DNA of 64,000 nucleotides from Bacteroidota bacterium (GTDB taxonomy: Bacteria > Bacteroidota > Bacteroidia > Flavobacteriales > Weeksellaceae), in NCBI GenBank assembly GCA_023461035.1, contig JAEWOD010000016.1:186001-250000 (forward strand). Reading direction: 5' to 3'. Below, one piece after another: positions 56,858-64,000 of this stretch. The notes under the pieces are model-generated. The model was given only the letters and a program-made list of their open reading frames with translations. It was not told where the DNA came from and did no database searches. The stretch's first letter is position 1. Every line of letters begins with the position of its first letter. A program made the position numbers and the translations under genes.

Positions 56858-57751
56858 TTATTTTACCACGACTTTTTTAGTCAATGTTTCTTTTCCGGCT
56901 TGGATTTTTACGATGTAAACTCCTGCAGGAAGTGAACTCATGTTGATTTGAGTTGTTTGAGCATTTGGATTAGATTTCAAAACTTGTTGCCCGGCTGTGT
57001 TAAATACAGCGATATTTGAAATATTTCCTTTTGCTGAAATGTTTACGTTGTCTTTTACCACTGTTGGGTAAACAGAGATTGTAGCTCCAGTTACATCAGA
57101 TACTCCCATTTCGCCTTCCACTAATTTGATGTCATCAATATACATACTGTTGTTTGCACTAACGCTATAGAAGTCCATACCACCTAAAGTTCCGCCTAAA
57201 TCCGCTGCATTATCATAAATAGTTTCACCATTTAAAGTTACCACAGCAGTATTTGCTGACACATCCTGAACAAACCTTAATGTCACCCATTCTTCAAATG
57301 GAAATGGAGCAGCAAAAGCTACAGCAGCATCATTTGCAACAATTACAATTTGATCCGGATTATCTGGCCAGTTTTCTTGGTCGTTAATGTGAACTTGCAA
57401 TCCCCAGCTACCTGCTCCGATTGGCACAACATCCTGAAAATTAAAATAACCTGTAGCACCAAAGTCAACATAAACTTTTATTTCAGTTGTCCAAACGGTA
57501 CCGGTTACGTTTCCAAAACTAAGAACAGCATCTTGAACTCCACCACCACCAATGTATCCGGATTGAGTTCCTGAAGAAGCTTGGTCATTTGCAATGATAA
57601 TGTTTTCTGCTTCGATATCCGCACCTGACCAATTTGTCCAATGCCCTCCGAAATACGGCCCTAATGGATAATCTTCAAAACCATCAGTTAATTGCGCATT
57701 TGCCGAAAAGCCAATCACTAATGACAATGCTAAAAAATAGACTTTTTTCAT
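56858..57751 (-). CDS. Secreted protein with T9SS C-terminal sorting domain
   Basis: 297 aa. Signal peptide MKKVYFLALSLVIGFSANAQ; residues about 20-205 form a beta-rich jelly-roll-like domain (GFEDYPLGPYFGGHWTNWSG, SYIGGGG-like GYIGGGGVQDAVLSF, WVTLRFVQDVSANTAVVTLNGE, MYIDDIKLVEG) that resembles concanavalin-like sugar-binding folds. The last 75 residues are a type-A sorting domain (SVYPTVVKDNVNISAKG, NIAVFNTAGQQVLKSN, LPAGVYIVKIQAGKETLTKKVVVK). It is a likely T9SS surface protein, substrate unknown. Confidence 0.88.
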   Translation of the reverse strand: MKKVYFLALSLVIGFSANAQLTDGFEDYPLGPYFGGHWTNWSGADIEAENIIIANDQASSGTQSGYIGGGGVQDAVLSFGNVTGTVWTTEIKVYVDFGATGYFNFQDVVPIGAGSWGLQVHINDQENWPDNPDQIVIVANDAAVAFAAPFPFEEWVTLRFVQDVSANTAVVTLNGETIYDNAADLGGTLGGMDFYSVSANNSMYIDDIKLVEGEMGVSDVTGATISVYPTVVKDNVNISAKGNISNIAVFNTAGQQVLKSNPNAQTTQINMSSLPAGVYIVKIQAGKETLTKKVVVK

Positions 57752-57887
57752 AATTATTCTTATTTATTGTTTTTATTAGAATGTAAAATTATTAAAACTT
57801 TCTTAAATACAAAATTCAATTCAGTTAAAATTTAATATTTATGAATTTGGAAATACTGTAATTCAAATTTATTTCATGCAATTTTAG

Positions 57888-57895
57888 TATTTTTG
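57888..57895 (+). promoter_or_regulatory. Candidate -7 element of the BCKDH E1 gene
   Basis: TATTTTTG fits TAnnTTTG, 30 nt before the ATG at 57926; a TTT about 17 bp upstream may serve as -33. Confidence 0.4.
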
Positions 57896-57925
57896 CCACT
57901 TATTATACTTAGATAAACTTTCCAT

Positions 57926-60343
57926 ATGCAGACACAGACAGAAACTAAATTATCTTTTCAACAATTTCAACAACAAATATTGGAAGATTTCCGAATCGCA
58001 GTATTATCTCGTGAAACCAGTTTATTAGGGAGAAGAGAAGTTTTGACAGGAAAAGCAAAATTCGGAATTTTTGGGGATGGTAAGGAATTACCACAGATTG
58101 CTATGGCGCATGTTTTTAAAAACGGAGATTTTCGTTCCGGATACTATCGCGACCAGACTTTTATGTTTGCTATTGGTCAATTATCTATAGAAGAATTTTT
58201 TGCACAATTATATTCCAATACTAATCTGGAAAAAGAACCTGCTTCAGGCGGTCGTCAGATGACTTCTCATTTTGCTACTCGCTCACTGAACGAAGACGGA
58301 TCCTGGAAAAAACTAACAGAACAGAAGAATTCAAGCGCAGACATCTCTCCTACTTCCGGTCAGATGCCACGCTTGGTCGGACTTGCCCAAGCTTCCAGGT
58401 TTTACAGAAATCATCCGGAAGCTGATGCAGAAAATAATTTCTCCCTAAACGGAAATGAAATCGCTTTTGGAACCATCGGAGATGCGAGTACTTCAGAAGG
58501 CCCTTTTTGGGAAACTATCAATGCTGCCGGTGTTTTACAAGTTCCTATGATTGTTTCTATTTGGGATGACGGATACGGAATTTCCGTTCCGGCCAAATAC
58601 CAACGCACCAAATCCAATTTGAGCGAACTTCTTTCCGGTTTTCAACGGGATGAAGAACAGCGCGGATATGAAATCATCACCGTAAAAGCCTGGGATTACC
58701 CGGCTTTGATTGATGCTTATCAGCGTGCTGAAAAATTGGCGCGAGAAGAACATATTCCTTGCATCGTTCATGTCAGAGAATGTACGCAACCACAGGGACA
58801 CTCCACATCGGGTTCACATGAACGCTACAAATCAGAAGATCGTCTAAATTGGGAAAAGGAATTTGACGGGATTGTTAAATTCAAAGAATGGATTTTGAAT
58901 TTTGATGCAGGTGATGAAAAAATTGCAACAGCTGAAGAATTGGAATCAATCGAATCCGAAGCAAAAAAAGAAGTCAAAACAGCTCAAAAACAAGCTTGGG
59001 ATGATTATTTGAATCCAATTGTTGAATTAAAAAACAAAGCCGTTGAACTGCTTGAAAAAGCAGCCGATGAGAGCCCGAATAAATCTTTCATCGAAACCGA
59101 AATCAATTCGCTGAAAGCCAAACAAACACCTTTCAAAAAGGATTTTTATAGTGCGATACGAAAAACTTTCCGACTGACGCGCGGAGAAAATAATCCGGCC
59201 AAAACCGAACTGAAAAACTGGTATGACGAACGAATGAAAATTGAAGAGGATGTTTATTCTTCACATTTGTACAGCCAGTCACAATGGAGTGCTGCAAATG
59301 TAGCAAAAGTTGATCCTGAATTTTCAGACCAAATGGAAGACGGACGGGTTGTTTTGCGTGATAATTTTGACAAAATATTTCAGAAATATCCCAAAGCCCT
59401 TGTTTTTGGAGAAGATGCCGGAAACATCGGAGATGTTAATCAGGGACTGGAAGGTTTACAGGAAAAATTTGGTGAAAGCAGAGTAACCGACACCGGAATC
59501 CGTGAAGCAACGATTTTAGGACAAGGAATCGGGATGGCTATGAGAGGATTGCGTCCGATTGCGGAAATTCAATATCTGGATTATGTTCTCTATGCTTTGC
59601 AATTAATGTCGGACGATTTAGCGACAGTTCAGTACCGCACCAAAGGTGGCCAAAAAGCACCGGTTATCATTCGTACGCGTGGCCACCGACTGGAGGGAAT
59701 TTGGCATGCCGGCTCTCCCATGGGAGGAATCCTGAATCTGGTGCGGGGGATGTACGTTTTAGTTCCGAGGGATCTGACCAAAGCCGCCGGATTTTACAAC
59801 ACTTTACTACAATGTGACGAACCGGCCATCGTAGTAGAAAGTCTGAACGGATACCGATTAAAAGAAAAAATGCCGACGAATTTGGGCGAATTTACCACAC
59901 CGATTGGTGAAGTCGAAATCACCAAAGAAGGTTCGGATGTTACCTTGGTAACTTACGGCTCTACTTGGCGGATTGTAACCGAAGCAGCCAAAGAACTGGC
60001 TCAGTTAGGCATCGATGCGGAAGTAATCGATATTCAATCTTTGCTTCCATTCGATTTAAAGCATGAAATTGTGGAAAGTCTGAAAAAGACCAATCGTTTG
60101 GTGGTGATTGACGAAGATGTTCCGGGAAGTGCTTCGGCCTTTATCCTGCAACAAATTCTGGAAGAACAAAACGGCTATTTCCATTTGGACAGCAAACCGC
60201 TGACCATCACAGCAAAAGCACACCGGCCGGCGTATGCTACTGACGGAGATTATTTCTCCAAACCTTCGGTGGATGATATTGTGGAAAAAGTTTATGAATT
60301 GTTTCGCGAAGCTAACCCGAATAATTTTCCGGAATTGTTTTAA
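57926..60343 (+). CDS. Branched-chain 2-oxoacid dehydrogenase E1, alpha and beta fused
   Basis: 805 aa. The alpha half (about 1-330) binds TPP: GDGKELPQIAMAHVF, FRSGYYRDQTFMFAIG, FGTIGDASTSEGPFWETINAAGVLQVPMIVSIWDDGYGIS (GDA...DD variant of the GDG-N motif), ECTQPQGHSTSGSHERYKS. A helical linker (about 330-480) follows, then the beta half: VFGEDAGNIGDVNQGLEGL, RVTDTGIREATILGQGIGMAMRGLRPIAEIQYLDYV, GHRLEGIWHAGSPMGG. It decarboxylates the keto acids of Val/Leu/Ile, the start of branched fatty-acid primers. E2 and E3 are not in the window. Confidence 0.92.
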   Translation: MQTQTETKLSFQQFQQQILEDFRIAVLSRETSLLGRREVLTGKAKFGIFGDGKELPQIAMAHVFKNGDFRSGYYRDQTFMFAIGQLSIEEFFAQLYSNTNLEKEPASGGRQMTSHFATRSLNEDGSWKKLTEQKNSSADISPTSGQMPRLVGLAQASRFYRNHPEADAENNFSLNGNEIAFGTIGDASTSEGPFWETINAAGVLQVPMIVSIWDDGYGISVPAKYQRTKSNLSELLSGFQRDEEQRGYEIITVKAWDYPALIDAYQRAEKLAREEHIPCIVHVRECTQPQGHSTSGSHERYKSEDRLNWEKEFDGIVKFKEWILNFDAGDEKIATAEELESIESEAKKEVKTAQKQAWDDYLNPIVELKNKAVELLEKAADESPNKSFIETEINSLKAKQTPFKKDFYSAIRKTFRLTRGENNPAKTELKNWYDERMKIEEDVYSSHLYSQSQWSAANVAKVDPEFSDQMEDGRVVLRDNFDKIFQKYPKALVFGEDAGNIGDVNQGLEGLQEKFGESRVTDTGIREATILGQGIGMAMRGLRPIAEIQYLDYVLYALQLMSDDLATVQYRTKGGQKAPVIIRTRGHRLEGIWHAGSPMGGILNLVRGMYVLVPRDLTKAAGFYNTLLQCDEPAIVVESLNGYRLKEKMPTNLGEFTTPIGEVEITKEGSDVTLVTYGSTWRIVTEAAKELAQLGIDAEVIDIQSLLPFDLKHEIVESLKKTNRLVVIDEDVPGSASAFILQQILEEQNGYFHLDSKPLTITAKAHRPAYATDGDYFSKPSVDDIVEKVYELFREANPNNFPELF

Positions 60344-60388
60344 ATCGGCATTTGGGAGTTAGTGTCAAGTAATTATACAAAGAAATAG

Positions 60389-60417
60389 GAATCCGTCAGA
60401 TTGGCGGATTTTTATTT
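60389..60417 (+). terminator. Terminator of the BCKDH E1 gene
   Basis: AATCCGTC pairs with GGCGGATT (one T-G pair) around AGATT, followed by TTTTTATTT, about 45 nt past the stop. Confidence 0.75.
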
Positions 60418-60445
60418 AGAGAAATGAATGAGTCGGTTTATTTGA

Positions 60446-60739
60446 TTAGTAAATCGGTTTTCGTCTGGCATCCCGGAAATTGATAATTGCAATTTGTTTC
60501 TTTCGCGGATAAATTTTATAAACTATAAAATTATTCTCGTCGACCATCCCTTTGTGAAGTCGTTTATATCGGTTAGTTTTCGGATAAATATCAGGCTGTA
60601 ATTTGATTCGCTCAATAAAGTCTATGATATTTTGCTCCAACCGCAAAATTTCTTTCTTTGTCCAATTTCTCTCCAAATAGTCAATGGTCCTGGACAATCC
60701 GTTTTCTGCCTGTTTTGTCCAGACAATTTCTATTTCCAT
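60446..60739 (-). CDS. ParE/RelE-type toxin of a toxin-antitoxin pair
   Basis: 97 aa of the RelE/ParE fold: IEIVWTKQAENGLSRTIDYLERNW, RLEQNIIDFIERIKLQPDIYP, NNFIVYKIYPRKKQIAIINFRDARRKP. It is closer to ParE (gyrase-targeting) than to RelE by its loop lengths. Its start overlaps the end of the upstream antitoxin-like gene by 10 bp, a typical TA layout. Confidence 0.85.
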   Translation of the reverse strand: MEIEIVWTKQAENGLSRTIDYLERNWTKKEILRLEQNIIDFIERIKLQPDIYPKTNRYKRLHKGMVDENNFIVYKIYPRKKQIAIINFRDARRKPIY

Positions 60740-60963
60740 ACATCAAACCGTTTCATCACGCTTTCGTGGCTCACGACTTCCCCGTTCTCTGACTGTCTCA
60801 GGCCTTCCTCTGTTTCCGCCTGTTCTTCCGCGCTCATTTCCGCCCACCAATCGGAAGATTCTTCCTGATAAATACGTTTTATCTTCATCAGAATACTTTC
60901 TCTGTTTGTATTGAGCAACAGCTGCATCAATTCCAATTTGGTTGCTTCTATATTCATAGCCAT
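60730..60963 (-). CDS. Antitoxin of the ParE-type pair
   Basis: 77 aa: MNIEATKLELMQLLLNTNRESILMKIKRIYQEE, then an acidic part SSDWWAEMSAEEQAETEEGLRQSENGEVVSHESVMKRFDVWK. This is the usual antitoxin found with flavobacterial ParE toxins: N-terminal dimer/helix part, C-terminal toxin-binding part. The in-frame ATG two codons in (60957) is an alternative start. The pair would be autoregulated; no operator was identified. Confidence 0.82.
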   Translation of the reverse strand: MAMNIEATKLELMQLLLNTNRESILMKIKRIYQEESSDWWAEMSAEEQAETEEGLRQSENGEVVSHESVMKRFDVWK

Positions 60964-61177
60964 ACTTTTTACAAATCTACAAAATAGTAAACTATTGACT
61001 GATTATGCCATCCGTTAAATTTTACAGGAATTATTTTCGATATTCTGCTTGTTATGACCCTTTAATTCTTCACAAACTTATTGGTTTCCAATCTTTTGGA
61101 AGTGGTTAGCTTCAAAATGTAAATGCCTTACTCAGCTTCATCCACTTTTCAGAAAAATAAATTCTCCATCACAAAAC

Positions 61178-62056
61178 TCAATTTACCTTCACCCTGTCAG
61201 GTTCTGTATGTACCAGCACATCGGCTATTTTTGGAAGTTTTCGCTGGATTTCATCCTTTAAATCATGTGCAATTTTATGGCCATTAATGACCGAAATATT
61301 GCCATCCACAATCATGTGTAAATCCACATAGTAATCCATTCCCATTTTCCTGACGTGACATTTCTCGGTATCGACCACACCGGGCACGGTCAGGGAAATC
61401 TCACGGATTTCTTTGATGAGGTCATCATAAATCTGTTCATCTGAAATTTCGCTTAAAACCGGTTTGAAAATTTTATAGGCATTGTAAATAATAATTCCCG
61501 ATGCAAGAAGCGCCGCTACATCATCTGCCGCTTCGAAGCCTTCACCTAGAAAAATAGCCACCGAAATCCCAATGAACGCCATGACTGAAGTAATCGCATC
61601 GCTGCGATGGTGCCAGGCATCGGCCTTCAGCGATGAACTATTGGTTTCTTTGCTCTTCCTAATGACATACTGATAGGATAATTCTTTGAACAAAATAATC
61701 CCACCCAATACAAAAAGGGTAAAGGTTTTCGGGCCTTCGTGCGGAGTCTTGATATTCTGAATGCTCTCAATCGCAATCACAGTCGCCGAAATAACCAAAA
61801 ATCCAATTACGGCAAAAGTCGAAATCACTTCAAATCGTCCATGTCCGTAAGGGTGGTTTTCATCGGCAGGTTTGGTGGAATATTTAAGTCCAATCCAAAC
61901 GAGAACGGATGCAAAAACATCAGCTGTGGATTCAATCGCATCGGCAATTAACGCATAGGAATTCCCTAAAATACCGGCTATAAATTTAACAACGGCAAAG
62001 AAAATGTTTCCCAGAATACTGAAAATGGAAGTCCTGATGGCGGTTTTTGAACTCAT
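61178..62056 (-). CDS. Cation diffusion facilitator (CDF) family metal transporter
   Basis: 292 aa with six transmembrane segments. SYALIADAIESTADVFASVLVWIG carries the HxxxD-like metal site as AxxxD at TM2 (Asp), ENHPYGHGRFEVIST is the typical loop, SLKADAWHHRSDAITSVMAFIGI gives the TM5 site (HxxxD). The C-terminal cytosolic domain has VHTEPDR. It exports Zn, Fe or Mn; the ion cannot be told here. In transcription it follows pruA after a strong hairpin. Confidence 0.9.
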   Translation of the reverse strand: MSSKTAIRTSIFSILGNIFFAVVKFIAGILGNSYALIADAIESTADVFASVLVWIGLKYSTKPADENHPYGHGRFEVISTFAVIGFLVISATVIAIESIQNIKTPHEGPKTFTLFVLGGIILFKELSYQYVIRKSKETNSSSLKADAWHHRSDAITSVMAFIGISVAIFLGEGFEAADDVAALLASGIIIYNAYKIFKPVLSEISDEQIYDDLIKEIREISLTVPGVVDTEKCHVRKMGMDYYVDLHMIVDGNISVINGHKIAHDLKDEIQRKLPKIADVLVHTEPDRVKVN

Positions 62057-62067
62057 AATTGATAAAA

Positions 62068-62100
62068 AGCCCTGTTAGGGTTTGAAACCCTAACAGGGCT
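62068..62100 (-). terminator. Perfect 16-bp-arm hairpin, terminator of pruA
   Basis: Arms AGCCCTGTTAGGGTTT and AAACCCTAACAGGGCT flank a single G (62084). Each arm contains an inner dyad (CCCT-GTT-AGGG). On the minus strand TTTTTATC follows. It lies between pruA (stop 62121) and the CDF gene (start 62056). Confidence 0.75.
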
Positions 62101-62120
62101 ATGCCTGTGTTTTCTATATT

Positions 62121-63752
62121 TTAATCTTTTGCTAAAAACGGATAGCGGTAATCTTTTGCCGGAACAAAAGTTTCTTTTACCGTACGAACTGAAACCCATC
62201 GAAGCAGGTTCATGGCAGAACCGGCTTTATCGTTGGTTCCCGATCCTCTTGCCCCTCCAAACGGTTGTTGTCCTACGACGGCACCGGTTGGTTTGTCATT
62301 TATGTAGAAGTTTCCGGCCGCATTTTCCAATGCTTTAATCCCTTGACTCAATACATAACGGTCTTTGGAGAAAATGGCTCCGGTCAATGCATATTCAGAT
62401 GTGGTATCAACCAATTCCAATGTTTTCTCCCAATTTTTGTCTTCAAATACATACACCGTCAGAATCGGGCCGAAAATTTCTTCTACCATGCTTTCATAAT
62501 GCGGATCAGATGCCAAAATCACGGTTGGTTCAACAAAATATCCTACTTTACTATCGCATTTTCCACCAAAAATAACTTCTGCTTTTTTGGATTTTTTTGC
62601 CCGGTCTATGTATCCTTTGCATTTTTTGAAAGAATTTTCATCGATCACTGCCGTTACGAAATTGGAGAAATCTTCAGGCGAACCCATCGTAATGGAATCC
62701 AGTGCTTTCTTCATTTCTTTTTCGACTTTCGGCCATAAAGATTTGGATATATAAGCTCTGGATGCTGCCGAACATTTTTGTCCTTGGTATTCAAATGCTC
62801 CGCGAATCAATGCTGTTGCTACTTCCTGAGCATCGGCTGATTTATGAGCAATTACGAAATCCTTTCCTCCGGTTTCTCCAACTATCCTCGGATAGGTTTT
62901 ATGAATGTTAATGTTATCACCGATTTGTTTCCAAAGTGATTTAAAAACGGTTGTAGACCCCGTGAAATGCAGTCCTGCAAAATCAGGATGCTCGATTACG
63001 GTTTTGGCGGTTTCGGCTCCTCCGGTGAGCACCATATTGATTACACCATCCGGTAATCCGGCTTCTTTGAAAACTTCCATGATTACCTGTGCCGAATACA
63101 CTTGTTTGTCAGACGGTTTCCAAACTACTACATTTCCCATCAACGCCATGGATGCCGGAAGATTTCCGGAAATGGCGGTAAAATTAAACGGAGTGATAGC
63201 AAAGGTAAATCCTTCCAAAGGACGATATTCCACCCGGTTCCAAACGCCTTCTGAAGAAATCGGCTGATCGGCATAGATTTGTGTCATGAACTCCACATTG
63301 AAACGCAAGAAATCAATCAATTCGCAAGCGGAATCAATTTCTGCCTGAAAAGCTGTTTTGGACTGGCCAATCATAGTAGCAGCATTGATTTTGGCACGGT
63401 AAGGTCCTGCCAATAAATCAGCCGCTTTCAAAAAGATAGCTGCACGGTTTTCCCAAGACATATCGGCCCAATCTTTACGGGCTTTCAATGCCGCATCAAT
63501 GGCATCTTTAACGTCTTTTTGGGTTCCTTTGTGATAATAGCCTACTATGTGCTGATGGTCATGTGGCGGACTGATGGGCTTTTTATCACCGCTTTTCACT
63601 GTTTTGCTTCCTATGTATTGAGGAACTTCAATTTGTTGTTTGTACATCTTTTTGTAAGTAGCCCGTAATTCCTCACGCTCGGGAGAACCCGGCGCATAAG
63701 ATTTTACTTCTTCATTGGCTACAAAGGGTACCTGATAAATTCCTTTTGGCAT
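62121..63752 (-). CDS. pruA: L-glutamate gamma-semialdehyde dehydrogenase (P5C dehydrogenase)
   Basis: 543 aa aldehyde dehydrogenase. Oxidises glutamate semialdehyde (from proline) to glutamate with NAD+. N-terminal VPFVANEEVKSYAPGSPER and the block PFNFTAISGNLPASMALMGNVVVWKPSD match the P5CDH class. Catalytic residues: Glu in VGETGGKDFVIAH and Cys in EYQGQKCSAASRAYI. C-terminal PTGAVVGQQPFGGARGSGTNDKAGS. No proline dehydrogenase gene is in this window. A hairpin terminator follows. Confidence 0.95.
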   Translation of the reverse strand: MPKGIYQVPFVANEEVKSYAPGSPEREELRATYKKMYKQQIEVPQYIGSKTVKSGDKKPISPPHDHQHIVGYYHKGTQKDVKDAIDAALKARKDWADMSWENRAAIFLKAADLLAGPYRAKINAATMIGQSKTAFQAEIDSACELIDFLRFNVEFMTQIYADQPISSEGVWNRVEYRPLEGFTFAITPFNFTAISGNLPASMALMGNVVVWKPSDKQVYSAQVIMEVFKEAGLPDGVINMVLTGGAETAKTVIEHPDFAGLHFTGSTTVFKSLWKQIGDNINIHKTYPRIVGETGGKDFVIAHKSADAQEVATALIRGAFEYQGQKCSAASRAYISKSLWPKVEKEMKKALDSITMGSPEDFSNFVTAVIDENSFKKCKGYIDRAKKSKKAEVIFGGKCDSKVGYFVEPTVILASDPHYESMVEEIFGPILTVYVFEDKNWEKTLELVDTTSEYALTGAIFSKDRYVLSQGIKALENAAGNFYINDKPTGAVVGQQPFGGARGSGTNDKAGSAMNLLRWVSVRTVKETFVPAKDYRYPFLAKD

Positions 63753-63863
63753 AACGTATTTATTTTGTTGTTTTTAAACTGATTTTTGAGGTGCAAAGGT
63801 ACGAATGATTTTGTTTTTCTACCTGCCAACCAACGGAAAGTTTGAAGTTTTAAATCAGGTAAA

Positions 63864-64000
63864 TTAATTCCTTGTATTTACTTCGCCATACCCCATCAAA
63901 ACATCATAACGAACGCCCCAGGGACGATAGTAGAATAATGCCTGGTAAAGGTTTTCGGTTTGCCAGAAACTTCCGTTAACAATGGAATAGCTCACGGTTT
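63864..64000 (-). CDS. C-terminal end of an unidentified protein, cut by the right edge
   Basis: The minus-strand frame is open from the right edge to a stop at 63864-63866 and encodes 44 residues, beginning TVSYSIVNGSFWQTENLYQA and ending MGYGEVNTRN. It is aromatic-rich and has no recognised motif. Other frames close quickly, so it is probably real coding sequence. It is upstream of pruA on the same strand with about 110 bp between. Confidence 0.55.
   Translation of the reverse strand, partial: TVSYSIVNGSFWQTENLYQALFYYRPWGVRYDVLMGYGEVNTRN

Noticed and set aside
1..64000. tRNA, rRNA, tmRNA or prophage/transposase genes
   Set aside because: Scanned by eye for tRNA-like arms, rRNA blocks and transposase or integrase motifs; none found, though a covariance search would be needed for certainty.

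Overview
This window is chromosomal DNA of a member of the Bacteroidota, most likely a Flavobacteriia (Flavobacteriales) species. The evidence is AT-rich DNA, genes for gliding and the type IX secretion system (T9SS: gldJ, porU, porV), secreted proteins with T9SS C-terminal sorting domains, promoters with the Bacteroidota -7 element TAnnTTTG, little sign of Shine-Dalgarno sites, and a fused alpha/beta branched-chain 2-oxoacid dehydrogenase. I saw no rRNA or tRNA genes, no insertion sequence, no prophage and no CRISPR array. Both ends cut through genes.

Layout. 1-13.3 kb, mostly minus strand: a TonB-dependent receptor (cut by the left edge) behind a TPP riboswitch, a lipoprotein, DUF2147, YraN, upp-LD-carboxypeptidase, MeaB (plus), an NlpC/P60 lipoprotein, an ECF sigma/small protein/MscS operon, a KAS III enzyme, endonuclease III, rhodanese and an M13 peptidase. 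13.4-20.7 kb: threonine dehydrogenase, a zeta-toxin gene overlapping a 50-codon ORF, then an operon of AmgK-like kinase, free RapZ C-terminal domain, four-helix-bundle protein and MurU-like nucleotidyltransferase (cell-wall sugar recycling), followed by a Na/Pi cotransporter and a LuxE-like protein. 20.7-28.6 kb: a DUF3857 protein, LPS kinase-like protein, two glycosyltransferase-type genes, tsaC, cca and two small genes. 28.6-37.0 kb: murF, gldJ, porU, porV. 37.1-42.2 kb: a mutagenic-repair cassette of XRE/S24 repressor, Y-family polymerase and DnaE2-like polymerase with a symmetrical operator between the divergent genes. 42.2-53 kb: purKE, an MsbA-like exporter, queG, an AraC regulator and the hemACDE operon. 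53-60.3 kb: rplM-rpsI-rpsB-tsf, two small T9SS-tailed proteins and the BCKDH E1 gene. 60.4-64 kb: a ParE-type toxin/antitoxin pair, a CDF metal transporter, pruA and the end of an unknown gene.

Three themes run across the window. First, intergenic heptamer (7-bp) tandem repeats of several sequence families recur, often starting at a stop codon. In one place a pair in opposite orientation brackets the four-helix-bundle gene inside the recycling operon and supplies a new N terminus to the next gene. Second, long perfect hairpins act as terminators, three of them with arms of 14-16 bp. Third, several proteins keep their family fold but lack the expected metal or catalytic residues: endonuclease III without Fe-S cysteines, DUF922 without HExxH, a transglutaminase-like domain without Cys/His, and DnaE with a damaged PHP site.

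All functions are assigned by reading sequence motifs. No database search was run.
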